This document shows, in pieces, positions 28,468-37,294 of a DNA stretch of 64,000 nucleotides. How positions within the stretch are numbered: position 1 is the stretch's first letter; each line of letters opens with the position of its first letter. Under the pieces are notes generated by a model that was given only the letters and a program-made list of their open reading frames with translations, was not told the DNA's origin and searched no databases. The translations under genes were made by a program, and so were the position numbers. The stretch comes from Brevibacterium zhoupengii (GTDB taxonomy: Bacteria > Actinomycetota > Actinomycetes > Actinomycetales > Brevibacteriaceae). The DNA lies in NCBI RefSeq assembly GCF_021117425.1, contig NZ_CP088298.1, positions 2,976,001 through 3,040,000 on the forward strand, given 5' to 3'.

Positions 28468-29280
28468 CTACAGATCAGATCGCCGAGGTGGTTCGACCGT
28501 GCGTGGCGAATGTTGGGTCACGTCTCTGTCGAGCCGTGTTTCGCCTCGCTCGTCGACGATATAGGCGTGTGCCTCGGATTTCTCCGCAATCACCGAGGTG
28601 GCTCTGAAGTTCTCGAAGACGACCGCAGCATAGTCATCGATGGCCAGCCCTGGCCCCGGAAGCTGGCCGGTCTCGATCCATGTTCGGAAGGTCTCAGCCC
28701 GACCGGGTTCACCGTGATAGTGCGGGCAGGCGCTTCCGGAGATGAATCCGAGGCCGTCGTTGAGTGGAGCCAAGGGCCCGAACGAATCTGTCGACGAGGC
28801 CTCGAACCAGCAGTTGGCGCCGGCACTGATTCCGGCCAGGACGGTGCCTCTCGATGCGGCGAGCGCCATGATGTCGTCGACTCCGTGGTCACGCCACAGC
28901 GTCAGCAGGTTGGCGGTGGATCCACCGCCGACGTAGATGAGGTCCATGTCCAGGAGCATCTTCGGGTCCTGGTAGTCCCACGGGCTCTGTCCGAACAGTG
29001 AGAGCACGTGCGTTTCGGCCCGCCCGGCGAAAGCCGCTTCGAAGCGGTGGATGTAGTCGGGGTTGTCTCCCGAGGCGGTCGGAACGAAGCACACGCGAGG
29101 GAGCAGCGAAGCTCCGCGACTACCTCGGCGGTGGTGAGCTTCTGTGCTGCGTTTGTCCCGAACGGTGGCCGCCAGCTCAAGGAGGTAGTCATCGATCGCT
29201 GATGTCCCCGATTCCGACATCGAGAACCCGCCACCACCGAGAGCGACGATCGTCGACTGATTCAGAGCATCATCCTTCAT
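28468..29280 (-). CDS. Peptidase E (serine peptidase S51)
   Basis: Predicted alpha-aspartyl dipeptidase-like hydrolase of 270 residues. The nucleophile serine is S152 in GISAGANCWF, and the GGGST segment (about 118-122) precedes it as in the S51 fold. SACPHYHGEPGR carries the conserved histidines. I choose the ATG at 29280 because it overlaps the upstream stop (ATGA). An in-frame start 12 codons earlier lies inside the membrane gene. Probably cytoplasmic; substrate unknown. Confidence 0.85.
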   Translation of the reverse strand: MKDDALNQSTIVALGGGGFSMSESGTSAIDDYLLELAATVRDKRSTEAHHRRGSRGASLLPRVCFVPTASGDNPDYIHRFEAAFAGRAETHVLSLFGQSPWDYQDPKMLLDMDLIYVGGGSTANLLTLWRDHGVDDIMALAASRGTVLAGISAGANCWFEASSTDSFGPLAPLNDGLGFISGSACPHYHGEPGRAETFRTWIETGQLPGPGLAIDDYAAVVFENFRATSVIAEKSEAHAYIVDERGETRLDRDVTQHSPRTVEPPRRSDL

Positions 29281-29777
29281 CGTCTCGTGGGCCTGTGAGG
29301 TCGTCCGTTCTGCCATTGGTCACGGGGTTTCCGTCTCGTTCGGCCAGCCTTCACCAATGCCGCGATGGCGCCGACTCCGAAGAACAGGAAGCCGATTGCG
29401 GCGACGATGAGCACCGCGATCTGGTTGCCGCTCGCCCCATAGGTCAGCGCCGATAAGAGCGTGAAGATGAACAGGAGCCCCATCCCGAGCCCCATCAGCA
29501 GCCCCACCCACAGTGTGAGTACGAAGGTGGTCCGGGAGTTGGGGTCCCTGCGCATCAGGATTCCGCCGAAGAGACAGGCACCGAAGAAGACCAGGCACAC
29601 CAGCCCGATCAGGCGGAGAGCGCCGATGAACATACACAGCAGCGAGGCCGCCACGAACACAGACGAGACGATGATGAGTGCGGTTCCCTGCCGTCTCTCA
29701 CGGCGTTGTGCTTCTGCAGCCAGTGCCAGTGCTTGGGCCTGCCACCAGGGCCCTTGATCCTCTGGGGACATGCTCAC
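29277..29777 (-). CDS. Four-helix membrane protein of unknown function
   Basis: A 166-residue protein with a charged N-terminus (QAQALALAAEAQRRERRQ) and four hydrophobic segments at about residues 34-53, 55-74, 85-110 and 117-140, then a basic tail rich in Arg and Pro. The start is taken at the GTG that overlaps the lplA stop (GTGA); an ATG two codons later is equally possible. The stop overlaps the peptidase E start. No family is recognised. Confidence 0.7.
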   Translation of the reverse strand: MSMSPEDQGPWWQAQALALAAEAQRRERRQGTALIIVSSVFVAASLLCMFIGALRLIGLVCLVFFGACLFGGILMRRDPNSRTTFVLTLWVGLLMGLGMGLLFIFTLLSALTYGASGNQIAVLIVAAIGFLFFGVGAIAALVKAGRTRRKPRDQWQNGRPHRPTRR

Positions 29778-30862
29778 GGCACCCGGTGCGTCCACTTCTC
29801 GGTGCCGAACTTCTCGTCAACCAAGGCCTGCGCCTTGTCCAATTCGTCGGCGGTGAAGGTGTCGAAGCTTGCCCCGTAACGGTCGGCGAAGGTGTTGGCC
29901 ATGACGTCGATGATGTCCTTGCGGGCCTCACCGGTCTGGCTGCGGAGGGGGTCGACGCGCTTCTTGGCGCTCGAGACTCCCTTGTCGGAGATCTTCGCCT
30001 CGCCGATGCGCAGAACCTCGACCATCTTGTCGGCGTCGATGTCATAGCTCATCGTCGCGTGGTGGAGCAGAGTGCCATCACGCAGTCTCTTCTGTGCCGC
30101 ACCGCCGATCTTGCCGCCGGTTGAGGAGATGTCGTTGATCGGTTTGTAGAAGGCTTCGACGCCGAGGCTCTTCAGAGCGGCCAGCACCCACTGGTCGAGG
30201 AAGACATAGGACTCCTCGTAGTCGAGGCCGGCGACCAGCGAGGGCGGCACGAACATCGAATAGGTGATGCAGTTCCCGCCTTCCATGAACATCGCTCCCC
30301 CGCCGGAGATGCGGCGCACAACCTGCACGCCGTACTTCTCGACGCCTTCTGGGCGAAGTTCGTTGACATAGGACTGGAAGGCCCCGATCACCGTGGCGGT
30401 GTCGTCCCATTCCCAGAATCGCAGTGTCGGTTTCCGACGTCCCGCCGCGACCTCCTCCAACAGCACCTGGTCGAGGGCGACATTGACCTGTGTGGGCAGC
30501 ACCTGACCGCGGATGACCTGCCAGTCGAAGTCGGTGAAGTTCGCCGCCGACCCCAGAGCACGGCGGACGACTGTCGCGATGTCAGAGGTGGAGAATCCGT
30601 GCATCGCCAGTTCCGAGCCGTAGCCGGCGAGCGCCGCATCGAGTCGTTGCCGCAGATTCGCGTTGTCGGCGGTGACGCTGGCTCCCACAAGCGCAGGGGC
30701 GAGATCGAAGTAGGCCTCTTCGGGTTCGAGGAAGAAGTCACCGGAGATCTTGAGCTCGGTGATGGTCTTCCCGTCGGTCTCCACATCGGCGACCACGAGC
30801 TTCCCGCCGATGACCTTGTACTCGGCGTGAAAACGCTGGGGTTCGTGCATGTCGTTCGTCAT
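29774..30862 (-). CDS. Lipoate-protein ligase A family protein with permuted domain order
   Basis: Predicted to attach lipoate to 2-oxoacid dehydrogenase or glycine cleavage subunits. In the 362 residues the small accessory domain comes first (residues 12-90, with EYKVIGGKLVV and KISGDFF, as in the C-terminal domain of E. coli LplA). The catalytic domain follows (125-362), with RRISGGGA at 183-190 and catalytic lysine K251 in GGKIGGAAQ. It heads a chain of overlapping genes that runs to peptidase E. The reaction could also be an octanoyl transfer. Confidence 0.8.
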   Translation of the reverse strand: MTNDMHEPQRFHAEYKVIGGKLVVADVETDGKTITELKISGDFFLEPEEAYFDLAPALVGASVTADNANLRQRLDAALAGYGSELAMHGFSTSDIATVVRRALGSAANFTDFDWQVIRGQVLPTQVNVALDQVLLEEVAAGRRKPTLRFWEWDDTATVIGAFQSYVNELRPEGVEKYGVQVVRRISGGGAMFMEGGNCITYSMFVPPSLVAGLDYEESYVFLDQWVLAALKSLGVEAFYKPINDISSTGGKIGGAAQKRLRDGTLLHHATMSYDIDADKMVEVLRIGEAKISDKGVSSAKKRVDPLRSQTGEARKDIIDVMANTFADRYGASFDTFTADELDKAQALVDEKFGTEKWTHRVP

Positions 30863-30908
30863 GGTTCCAAACCTACTCTCGGGGCAGTCTTCGTAGCTAT
30901 GAACTTGC

Positions 30909-33158
30909 TCACTCGCCGGTCAGTGAGTTCCACAGGAACCGGTAGCTCAGGGCCCGGGTGAAGGCCGCCTGCTTGTTGTCCGATGCCGCCGAGTGTCCGC
31001 CTTCGGTGTCTTCGAAGAACCACACGTCAGCGATGCCGCGATCCTGCATTCGGGCAGCCATCTTGCGTGCCTGGACTGGCCCCACACGATCATCCGAGGT
31101 CGCTGTCCAGAACAGCACCGGCGGATAGTCCGTACCGTCTTCGAGCAGATGGTAGGGCGAGAACTTCTGGATGAACGCCCAGTCCTCGGCCACATCCGGG
31201 TCACCGTATTCGGCCTTCCACGAATAGCCGGCGCTCAGTTTGGTGTAGCGGCGCATGTCCAGAAGAGGCACTCCGCACGAAATCGCGCCGAAGAGCTCGG
31301 GATACTGGGTGAGCATGTTCCCCACCAGCAGTCCTCCGTTCGATCCGCCAGCACAGGCCAAGCTCGACGGACTCGTCACTCCGCGTGCGATGAGGTCCCG
31401 GGCAACCGCGGCGTAGTCCTCGTAAGCCCGCATCCGGTTCTCCCGCATCGCCGAGGTGTGCCACCCTGGCCCGTATTCTCCACCGCCGCGGATGTTGGCG
31501 AGGACATAGACCCCGCGCCGTCCTGCTGGAACCGAGGCTTCGGTTCCAGCCGTGCGCCCCAACCAGCCGATGCCCATGACCGGAGAGTAGACCGGTGTCC
31601 GGCTGACTTCGAAACCGCCGTATCCGTCCAGCAGGGTCGGATTCGACCCGTCGAGTTCCAGGCCGCTGTCGCCGATCTGGAAGTAGGGGACCTTCGTTCC
31701 ATCGTCGCTGGTGGCGAAGTGCTGTTCGACGCGGAACCCTTCGCTGGGAAACAGTGCTGGCGCCGATTTGATGACTTCTGGTGTGGTCGAGCTGCTGGTG
31801 CTGCCAGAGCTCTCGGTATCTCCTGAGGCCTTCAGACTCCCGTACGACAGGGTCGACGGGGTGAGGAAACCCGTGCTCACCAACCAATAGTCGTTGGCAG
31901 TCGCATCATCACGCTTGTCGACGGCCCCGAGACCAACCATGTGATTGGCCGGGACGCCGGGCAGTCGAGACGAGGAGAAGCCGTCGTTCGGGTCAAGAAC
32001 GACCAACTGCGATTGAACGTCGGAGAGCAGTTCGAGGACGAGGTAGTCCCGTGTCCATGTCCACGACTGCAGTGCGGTGCGCTCATCTGGGGTGAAGATG
32101 ACGGTTGGGGAGATTTTCCCGGCCTTCACCTCGGCGATATCGGCAACAGCCAGGCCTCCGGCCGCGACCGTGAGACCCTCATGATCCCACTGAGACTGGG
32201 GACGGAAGAGAACGAAGTCTCGCTCGAATCCGACCTCCACATCGGTCGGGATATCCACGACGTGACGTTTGTTCTCCCACGCCAAGGCGGAGGCTGAGAT
32301 CGACCCGGATTCGTCTCTGACATCGTCGACGTCGATGAAGCTCATCCTCGTGTTGAAGAAGTCGATCGCGTCGATGACGAATGCCCGGTCGGTGGAATCA
32401 GGATCTGCTGCTCCCACGTCGCTGCCGACGAAGATGGCGACATGGTCGCGCGGCACCTCGGCGACGATTGGCGCATCTGTGATGGCCTGGCCACGTGTGA
32501 GAACTCGTGCCTGACGCGGATAGGACGAGGTGGTGAGAGAGTCCTCACCGGTATCGGTGGCGACGATGATCGTGTCGTCGTCGAGCCAGGCGAAGCGAGT
32601 CTTCGCCGACGGCAGGTCGAAGCCGCCTGCAACGAAGGATTTGGTCACCAGATCGAATTCGCGCACCCGGTGTGCGTCCCCACCATCGGGAGACAAAGAC
32701 ACGAGAGCACGAGAGTTGTCCGAGCGACGTACCGAGGCTCCGGCCCAGACCCAGGGTGTGTCCTCGGCGATGCCGAGTGCGTCGATGTCGATGAGGACTT
32801 CCCATTCCGTGGAATCGGAGACATAGCTGTCCCAGGTGGTCTGTCGCCATACGCCTTTGGGGTTCGTGGAGTCGCGCCAGAAGTTGAAGTAGTGATCGCC
32901 TCGTTTGGCCACCATCGGGATCTTGCCCTCGGAGTCCAACGCGGTCTGAATATCGCCGGCGATGGAGTCGAAGAGATCATCATGGAAGCGGGCGAGGGTG
33001 GTCGCGTTCTGTTCCTTCACCCACGCAATCTGCTCCGCCCCGTGGATGTCTTCGAGCCACAGGTTCTCATCGTGTGGCATTGGGGCAGCGTCATGCGGCT
33101 GCATTGCCGCGGTGGAGTTCTCGTTCGTCTGGTCATCTGCCGAAGCTTCTCTGCGCAT
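30909..33158 (-). CDS. Prolyl oligopeptidase family serine peptidase (S9)
   Basis: Predicted to cut short peptides after proline. The 749 residues comprise a beta-propeller (about 75-470) and a C-terminal alpha/beta hydrolase. Catalytic residues are the serine in GGSNGGLL (about residue 605), the aspartate in TSDDRVGP and the histidine in EGGHSAASD. The start of the conserved part, ENLWLEDIHG, follows a 30-residue hydrophilic stretch without a signal peptide, so the enzyme is probably cytoplasmic. A Ser/Thr-rich linker (about residues 450-465) is unusual. Confidence 0.88.
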   Translation of the reverse strand: MRREASADDQTNENSTAAMQPHDAAPMPHDENLWLEDIHGAEQIAWVKEQNATTLARFHDDLFDSIAGDIQTALDSEGKIPMVAKRGDHYFNFWRDSTNPKGVWRQTTWDSYVSDSTEWEVLIDIDALGIAEDTPWVWAGASVRRSDNSRALVSLSPDGGDAHRVREFDLVTKSFVAGGFDLPSAKTRFAWLDDDTIIVATDTGEDSLTTSSYPRQARVLTRGQAITDAPIVAEVPRDHVAIFVGSDVGAADPDSTDRAFVIDAIDFFNTRMSFIDVDDVRDESGSISASALAWENKRHVVDIPTDVEVGFERDFVLFRPQSQWDHEGLTVAAGGLAVADIAEVKAGKISPTVIFTPDERTALQSWTWTRDYLVLELLSDVQSQLVVLDPNDGFSSSRLPGVPANHMVGLGAVDKRDDATANDYWLVSTGFLTPSTLSYGSLKASGDTESSGSTSSSTTPEVIKSAPALFPSEGFRVEQHFATSDDGTKVPYFQIGDSGLELDGSNPTLLDGYGGFEVSRTPVYSPVMGIGWLGRTAGTEASVPAGRRGVYVLANIRGGGEYGPGWHTSAMRENRMRAYEDYAAVARDLIARGVTSPSSLACAGGSNGGLLVGNMLTQYPELFGAISCGVPLLDMRRYTKLSAGYSWKAEYGDPDVAEDWAFIQKFSPYHLLEDGTDYPPVLFWTATSDDRVGPVQARKMAARMQDRGIADVWFFEDTEGGHSAASDNKQAAFTRALSYRFLWNSLTGE

Positions 33159-33222
33159 GCCACCATCCTAGTGATCGTTGAGCACCGCCGAACTCGGGTG
33201 CCCGCACAGCAGGCGGTTCAGT

Positions 33223-33861
33223 TCAGACCGGTGGTCGGAACATGATCAGTCCCGGTTGGCCGTTGGGTGCTTGGGGTCCGTGGCCGAGGTCGTAGAATCC
33301 GAGGCTTTCGTAGAGTCGGCGGGCGGGACTGTCGATGTCGGTGGTCTGGAGCCAGCAGCTGTATCCTCTGATGCCGGCCAACCAGGCCTGCAGAGTGGCT
33401 CGTCCGAGTCCGGATTGCTGCAGATGAGGGTCACGTGCCAACAGGTTGAGCGCGAACGACCATTCGATTGTCGCGGCGTTATCCCCGAGGGTGGAGCGGA
33501 GTTCATGCGCCCAGTCGTAGTCCTGTTCGGCCCAGGACCAGAAATGGCCGTAGGCGATTGATCTCAGGCGACCCTCGGAACGTGCTGCGGCGACGAGGAC
33601 CTGGCCATTTCGGACCGAGAGATCGTAGAGACTGCCGAACAGTGCAGCATGCTTCGGATCTTCGTTCAGGGGCGGCTCGGCTGCCGCAGCAGCGTAGAGT
33701 TCCTCGACCTCAGACGGAGGCGGGAGTACCCCCGGGATTCCGGCTGCCGAACCTACGGGGGCCCAGCTCTGCCCCAGACCGCCCGGCACTCCCCACACGA
33801 GCTCAACGTCGAGCTCTGCAGGTGAGGTTCCGAGCACTTCACGCTCGGCATGTTCATCCAT
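33223..33861 (-). CDS. GNAT-family N-acetyltransferase
   Basis: A 212-residue protein with acetyltransferase-like features in its second half: LLARDPHLQQSGLGRATLQAWL (acetyl-CoA loop, Q-S-G-L-G) and LQTTDIDSPARRLYESLGFYDLG (typical C-terminal GNAT helix and strand). The first 60 residues are less conserved and acidic. The acceptor is unknown. It lies 64 bases upstream of the prolyl oligopeptidase on the same strand. The ATG is preceded by AGGGTGAGA. The 282 bases between it and the HNH gene hold no gene or clear site that I can support. Confidence 0.75.
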   Translation of the reverse strand: MDEHAEREVLGTSPAELDVELVWGVPGGLGQSWAPVGSAAGIPGVLPPPSEVEELYAAAAAEPPLNEDPKHAALFGSLYDLSVRNGQVLVAAARSEGRLRSIAYGHFWSWAEQDYDWAHELRSTLGDNAATIEWSFALNLLARDPHLQQSGLGRATLQAWLAGIRGYSCWLQTTDIDSPARRLYESLGFYDLGHGPQAPNGQPGLIMFRPPV

Positions 33862-34143
33862 GCTCTCACCCTAACGACGTCGGCAGGCGATCAGTTGAAT
33901 TCAGGGAGAATTCTCGCCAGTGGATTGAAGAGCTGACGGCTGATTTTGGCACCCGGTTCAGGTGGCTGGCTCTGGCGACTGGTTGAGGGCGTCATGCCGT
34001 GGAGACAAAATCGGCGAGCTGTCGATCGAGGCACACTTCCATCGTGCTTGGGGGCTCCTCATAACATTCCCAAACATCCACGTTCAGCGATGCGAACGGC
34101 GCTGCAAGTCTCGGCGCTTTCACTTTTCGCATTGGTGGGAGTT

Positions 34144-35466
34144 TCACAGAGAAGAGATTCGAATCGTTGGCCGGATCGGAGGCCTGTTCGTCTCTGAGCT
34201 TGGAACGGGGACCTTCTCGGGAGTTTGCCGTCGGTTTTCCAATCGGTCTGGTGCCGATCCGGTAGCGATGTCCGGTGGGAGTTCGTACGACCAGCTCTTC
34301 TGCCGTGGCCTCGTGCCGCCTGGCACCTCTTTGAGAAAGTTACATGCTGCGCAGAGACCTGAGGCGTTGTCCCAGCTGGTCTCACCGCCGCCGGAGTACG
34401 ACTGCGCGTGGTCGGCATGCTTGATCTTGGCATCGCACCAAGGTGAGCGACAGACATCATCACGGATGACCACCATACGCCGAAGCAGACCAGAGAACTC
34501 ACGCCGCTTCGAATCCATCCGGACCAGTTGCCCATCGGATGGTCGGGTATACAGCCGTCGGATGAACGTCGCAGCTTCGTTCTCGGCGATGAAATCACGT
34601 GCCGTCTTCGCGGGGACCGGGCCGAAGCCGGGAAACCATGCCGGGGTGTCGCCTGGGGAGAAGAGGCTGTTCTCATTCATCACGACGTGAACTTCGGTGG
34701 GAATGGCTTCTGCGTTATCTTGCCCTGTGGTTCTCTCGACCAGGAGGTCGGCCATGATCTGGCTCTGAGATCTTCCTTCGGCCTGTCCTATTCCGACGAT
34801 CGACTGCGCGGACTTCGCGAGGTTGGTGTACGCCGCCACTGCCTGCGACAGGGGCAGGAGCGCCGTCAGATACGCCATGTTTCCTGGTGCTGGGCGCACG
34901 GTGACGGCACGCTCTTCCACACACCTGTCGAGGTGCTCGACGGCAGCCTTTTGGTCGAGTTGCTGGGCAAAGGCTCGGACTTCATTGCCCAATCGACCGA
35001 CGCCGACCTCGGAGAGACGATCGGACATCCGCTCATCGACCTGGTGTCTTTTGTCCCTGGGGAGCCAGTCGGTTTCCTTCGCGACGACGCGTGCCTTCTC
35101 TTCCGAGATGACTCCGGCCTTCAACGCGGCATAGGTTTTGGGCAGGTCCATCAGCAGTGAGCGAGAGAAGCCGAGCAGTTTGCTGCCTCGGGCTCGAGAC
35201 ACCTTCCGAGCCAATCCGATCTCGGCGCCCAGGCCTCTGCCCTGTTTGCGGCTCGGCACTCCGTCTTCGGCCTCGCGATTCCGACGGTGCATATCGAAGG
35301 TCAGGGTTTCTCTGGCCTGCGCCGCTGCGCTCACTGACACCAGTTCTTCCAGGGCAGTGATCCGATCGATCGCTTCGTGCTCGGTCCGTGCTGGGGGCAG
35401 ATCAGACAGCTTCTCGCGCCACCGATGAATCTCGGCGATCACATCTGAAACCGGCTCTGCCTCCAT
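34144..35466 (-). CDS. DUF222 and HNH endonuclease domain protein
   Basis: A 440-residue member of the DUF222-HNH proteins that occur in multiple copies in actinobacteria. DUF222 spans about residues 30-300. The HNH module is at about 330-385: CRSPWCDAKIKHADHAQSY, then GLCAACNFLKE, with the two CxxC pairs and the central DH. The function of the family is uncertain; a nuclease role is inferred. Its base composition looks lower in GC than its neighbours near the 3' end, and such genes are often strain-variable, but no repeats or integrase accompany it. Confidence 0.85.
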   Translation of the reverse strand: MEAEPVSDVIAEIHRWREKLSDLPPARTEHEAIDRITALEELVSVSAAAQARETLTFDMHRRNREAEDGVPSRKQGRGLGAEIGLARKVSRARGSKLLGFSRSLLMDLPKTYAALKAGVISEEKARVVAKETDWLPRDKRHQVDERMSDRLSEVGVGRLGNEVRAFAQQLDQKAAVEHLDRCVEERAVTVRPAPGNMAYLTALLPLSQAVAAYTNLAKSAQSIVGIGQAEGRSQSQIMADLLVERTTGQDNAEAIPTEVHVVMNENSLFSPGDTPAWFPGFGPVPAKTARDFIAENEAATFIRRLYTRPSDGQLVRMDSKRREFSGLLRRMVVIRDDVCRSPWCDAKIKHADHAQSYSGGGETSWDNASGLCAACNFLKEVPGGTRPRQKSWSYELPPDIATGSAPDRLENRRQTPEKVPVPSSETNRPPIRPTIRISSL

Positions 35467-35550
35467 AAGAACACGGTAGCGGTCGGCACTGACATGAGAT
35501 TTTGGTCGTGTATCATCCCAGGTCAGAGGTGGAACCGAGCGACGGGAGCC

Positions 35551-36990
35551 TCAGCCGAGCGCTTCGCCTGTGGTCTCTCTGGCGAGCAGGGCCATCAGCA
35601 CCACTGCCACAACCACGAGCACACCTGTGAGGATGAACGTCAGTGTCAGGCCGAGAACCGGCCACATGAAGGCACCGAAGACAAGAGGTGCGATACCGGT
35701 CGCGATGCGCGATGCCGCCGATGCCCAACCGAATCCCGATCCTCGCAGGCGAGTTGGGTACAGCTCTGAGACGTATGTGTAGAGGGTGGGAATCGCAATC
35801 TGCACGACGAAGCCGAACCCGATGATGCTGGCCTTGGCGGCGAATGTCAGCTCCGAGCCGGAAGCCTCGATGAACACTGCAGCGCCGACGAGCAGGAGCG
35901 CGGAGACAATTGACGTGGTGCCGAGCACCCACTTACGACCGACTCTCTCGACGATCAGCGCCGAGACGATGACACCGAGGATTCCCACTGCGGTCATCGA
36001 ACCGGTGACCATGAATGCTGCCTGGTCACCCAGGCCCTGTTTCTTCAGGATCCCCGGCAGCCATGTCAATGCTGCGTAGTAGACCAGGAGAACGGAGACG
36101 AACAGGGCCCAGGAGACGAGAGTCGTCTTGGCAGAGTACTGCCATAGCTGTACCAGTTGGCCGGTGGCAGCGCGTAGCTGTGCATTGACGTTGGTGATCT
36201 TGCCGGGCTGGGACGGAGCGTTCGGAATTGCCTGAGCCGCAGCACTGGTCTGGCTCGCGGCTGTTGCGGGGACATCATGGGTCCAGGTCGTCACCTCGGC
36301 GCCGGTGCGCTCAACGAGTCGGGCGATGATCGCATCGGCCTCTTTGTAGCGTCCGACAGAGGCTAGGTAGAGAGGTGATTCGGGAATTCCGAAACGCACG
36401 GCAACGGTCAGCAGCGCGGGCACGATCATGACGAGCATGATCAGTCGCCAATCCCCCACTCCCAGCAACCATGCGGAGACGAAGGCGCACAGTGAGGCGC
36501 CGATGGGCCACCACCCGTCCATCGCGGTGAGAACTCGGCCTCTGTGCTTTTTGGGGGTGAATTCGCCGACGAGGGCGTAGTCGACGGGGATGCAACCGCC
36601 GAGCCCGAATCCGGCGAGGAATCGGAAGAGGATGAACCAGCTGAATGCCGGAGAGAATGCACCTGCGACGGTGAAGACTGAGAACACCAGCAGAGTGAGG
36701 GTGAATGCCTTCTTCCGGCCGATCACATCGGCGATGCCGCCCCAGATGAAGGCGCCCAAGGCCATGCCGATGAGGTTGGCAGTGGCGATCCAGGCGGCTT
36801 GGCCGACACTCAGGCTCCAATAGTCGCTGAGCAGCGGGATGAGGAACCCATTGAGGGCGACGTCCCAGGCGTCGAACATGAATCCCAAGCCGCCGATGAT
36901 GAAGATGGCACCTTGGGTTCTCCATCGCCAGGGAAGGTTGGCGACGACTTCGGAGGCGGTCGGCGTTGTCGCCGAGGTTGCAGTAGACAC
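35551..36990 (-). CDS. MFS transporter (sugar/aromatic-acid or niacin-type porter)
   Basis: A 12-segment secondary transporter of 479 residues. Signature motifs are GGIADVIGRKKAF in the loop between segments 2 and 3, RFLAGFGLGGCIPVDYALVGEF around segments 4-5, and PESPLYL at the end of the first half. The pattern is that of the NiaP/metabolite:H+ symporter branch, so niacin, an aromatic acid or another small acid is possible. The start is a GTG at 36990. An inverted repeat ACTCA-TTTG-TGAGT lies 20 bases upstream and could bind a local repressor, though no regulator gene is adjacent. Confidence 0.8.
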   Translation of the reverse strand: MSTATSATTPTASEVVANLPWRWRTQGAIFIIGGLGFMFDAWDVALNGFLIPLLSDYWSLSVGQAAWIATANLIGMALGAFIWGGIADVIGRKKAFTLTLLVFSVFTVAGAFSPAFSWFILFRFLAGFGLGGCIPVDYALVGEFTPKKHRGRVLTAMDGWWPIGASLCAFVSAWLLGVGDWRLIMLVMIVPALLTVAVRFGIPESPLYLASVGRYKEADAIIARLVERTGAEVTTWTHDVPATAASQTSAAAQAIPNAPSQPGKITNVNAQLRAATGQLVQLWQYSAKTTLVSWALFVSVLLVYYAALTWLPGILKKQGLGDQAAFMVTGSMTAVGILGVIVSALIVERVGRKWVLGTTSIVSALLLVGAAVFIEASGSELTFAAKASIIGFGFVVQIAIPTLYTYVSELYPTRLRGSGFGWASAASRIATGIAPLVFGAFMWPVLGLTLTFILTGVLVVVAVVLMALLARETTGEALG

Positions 36991-37010
36991 GAGGCCACAA
37001 TACCTCTTTA

Positions 37011-37024
37011 ACTCATTTGTGAGT
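37011..37024. promoter_or_regulatory. Inverted repeat upstream of the MFS gene
   Basis: ACTCA and TGAGT flank a 4-base spacer, 21-34 bases before the MFS start. The segment CTCATTTGTGA (37012-37022) is repeated exactly at 38399-38409, just upstream of ilvE. It is a candidate operator; the binding protein is unknown. Confidence 0.35.
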
Positions 37025-37128
37025 AAAATTGCCCGCGACTCGTCTAAGCGCTCCGTGCCGCCCGGTGGAACATGTCTAGATGAAGTACGCCTATTGGACC
37101 AGGCGCGCCGAGCCCCAGGTCGAAACTC

Positions 37129-37170
37129 CTGAGACTGTCATGGCACATGCCTGAGACTGTCATGGCACAC
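37129..37170. repeat. Tandem direct repeat, two units of 22 bp
   Basis: CTGAGACTGTCATGGCACA occurs at 37129-37147 and again at 37151-37169. It lies in the 304-base gap between the MFS start and the ilvE end, which otherwise holds only the hairpin at 37174 and the repeat at 37011. Confidence 0.8.
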
Positions 37171-37173
37171 GAA

Positions 37174-37215
37174 GAGGGTCGGGTGCCGCGATCGAAATCG
37201 CAGCACCCGACCCTC
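37174..37215 (-). terminator. Long hairpin downstream of ilvE
   Basis: A 13-bp stem GAGGGTCGGGTGC/GCACCCGACCCTC, one base mismatched at the junction, continues into GCGAT/ATCGC around a CGAA loop. It lies about 80 bases after the ilvE stop and is the best terminator candidate for ilvE, although no U-run follows. Confidence 0.65.
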
Positions 37216-37294
37216 TCAACGCGGGGCAAACTGAACCGCCGCGCACGCCTCAGTGCTCGAGCCAACGCAGCCTTCAGCGCCCAAATATCAGACC

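Noticed and set aside
34144..35466. DUF222-HNH gene as a group II intron or homing element
   Set aside because: No reverse transcriptase, intron boundaries or interrupted host gene; such proteins are usually free-standing in actinobacteria.
37129..37170. Possible CRISPR-like repeat
   Set aside because: Only two adjacent units with a 3-base gap and no spacers of regular length; no cas genes nearby.
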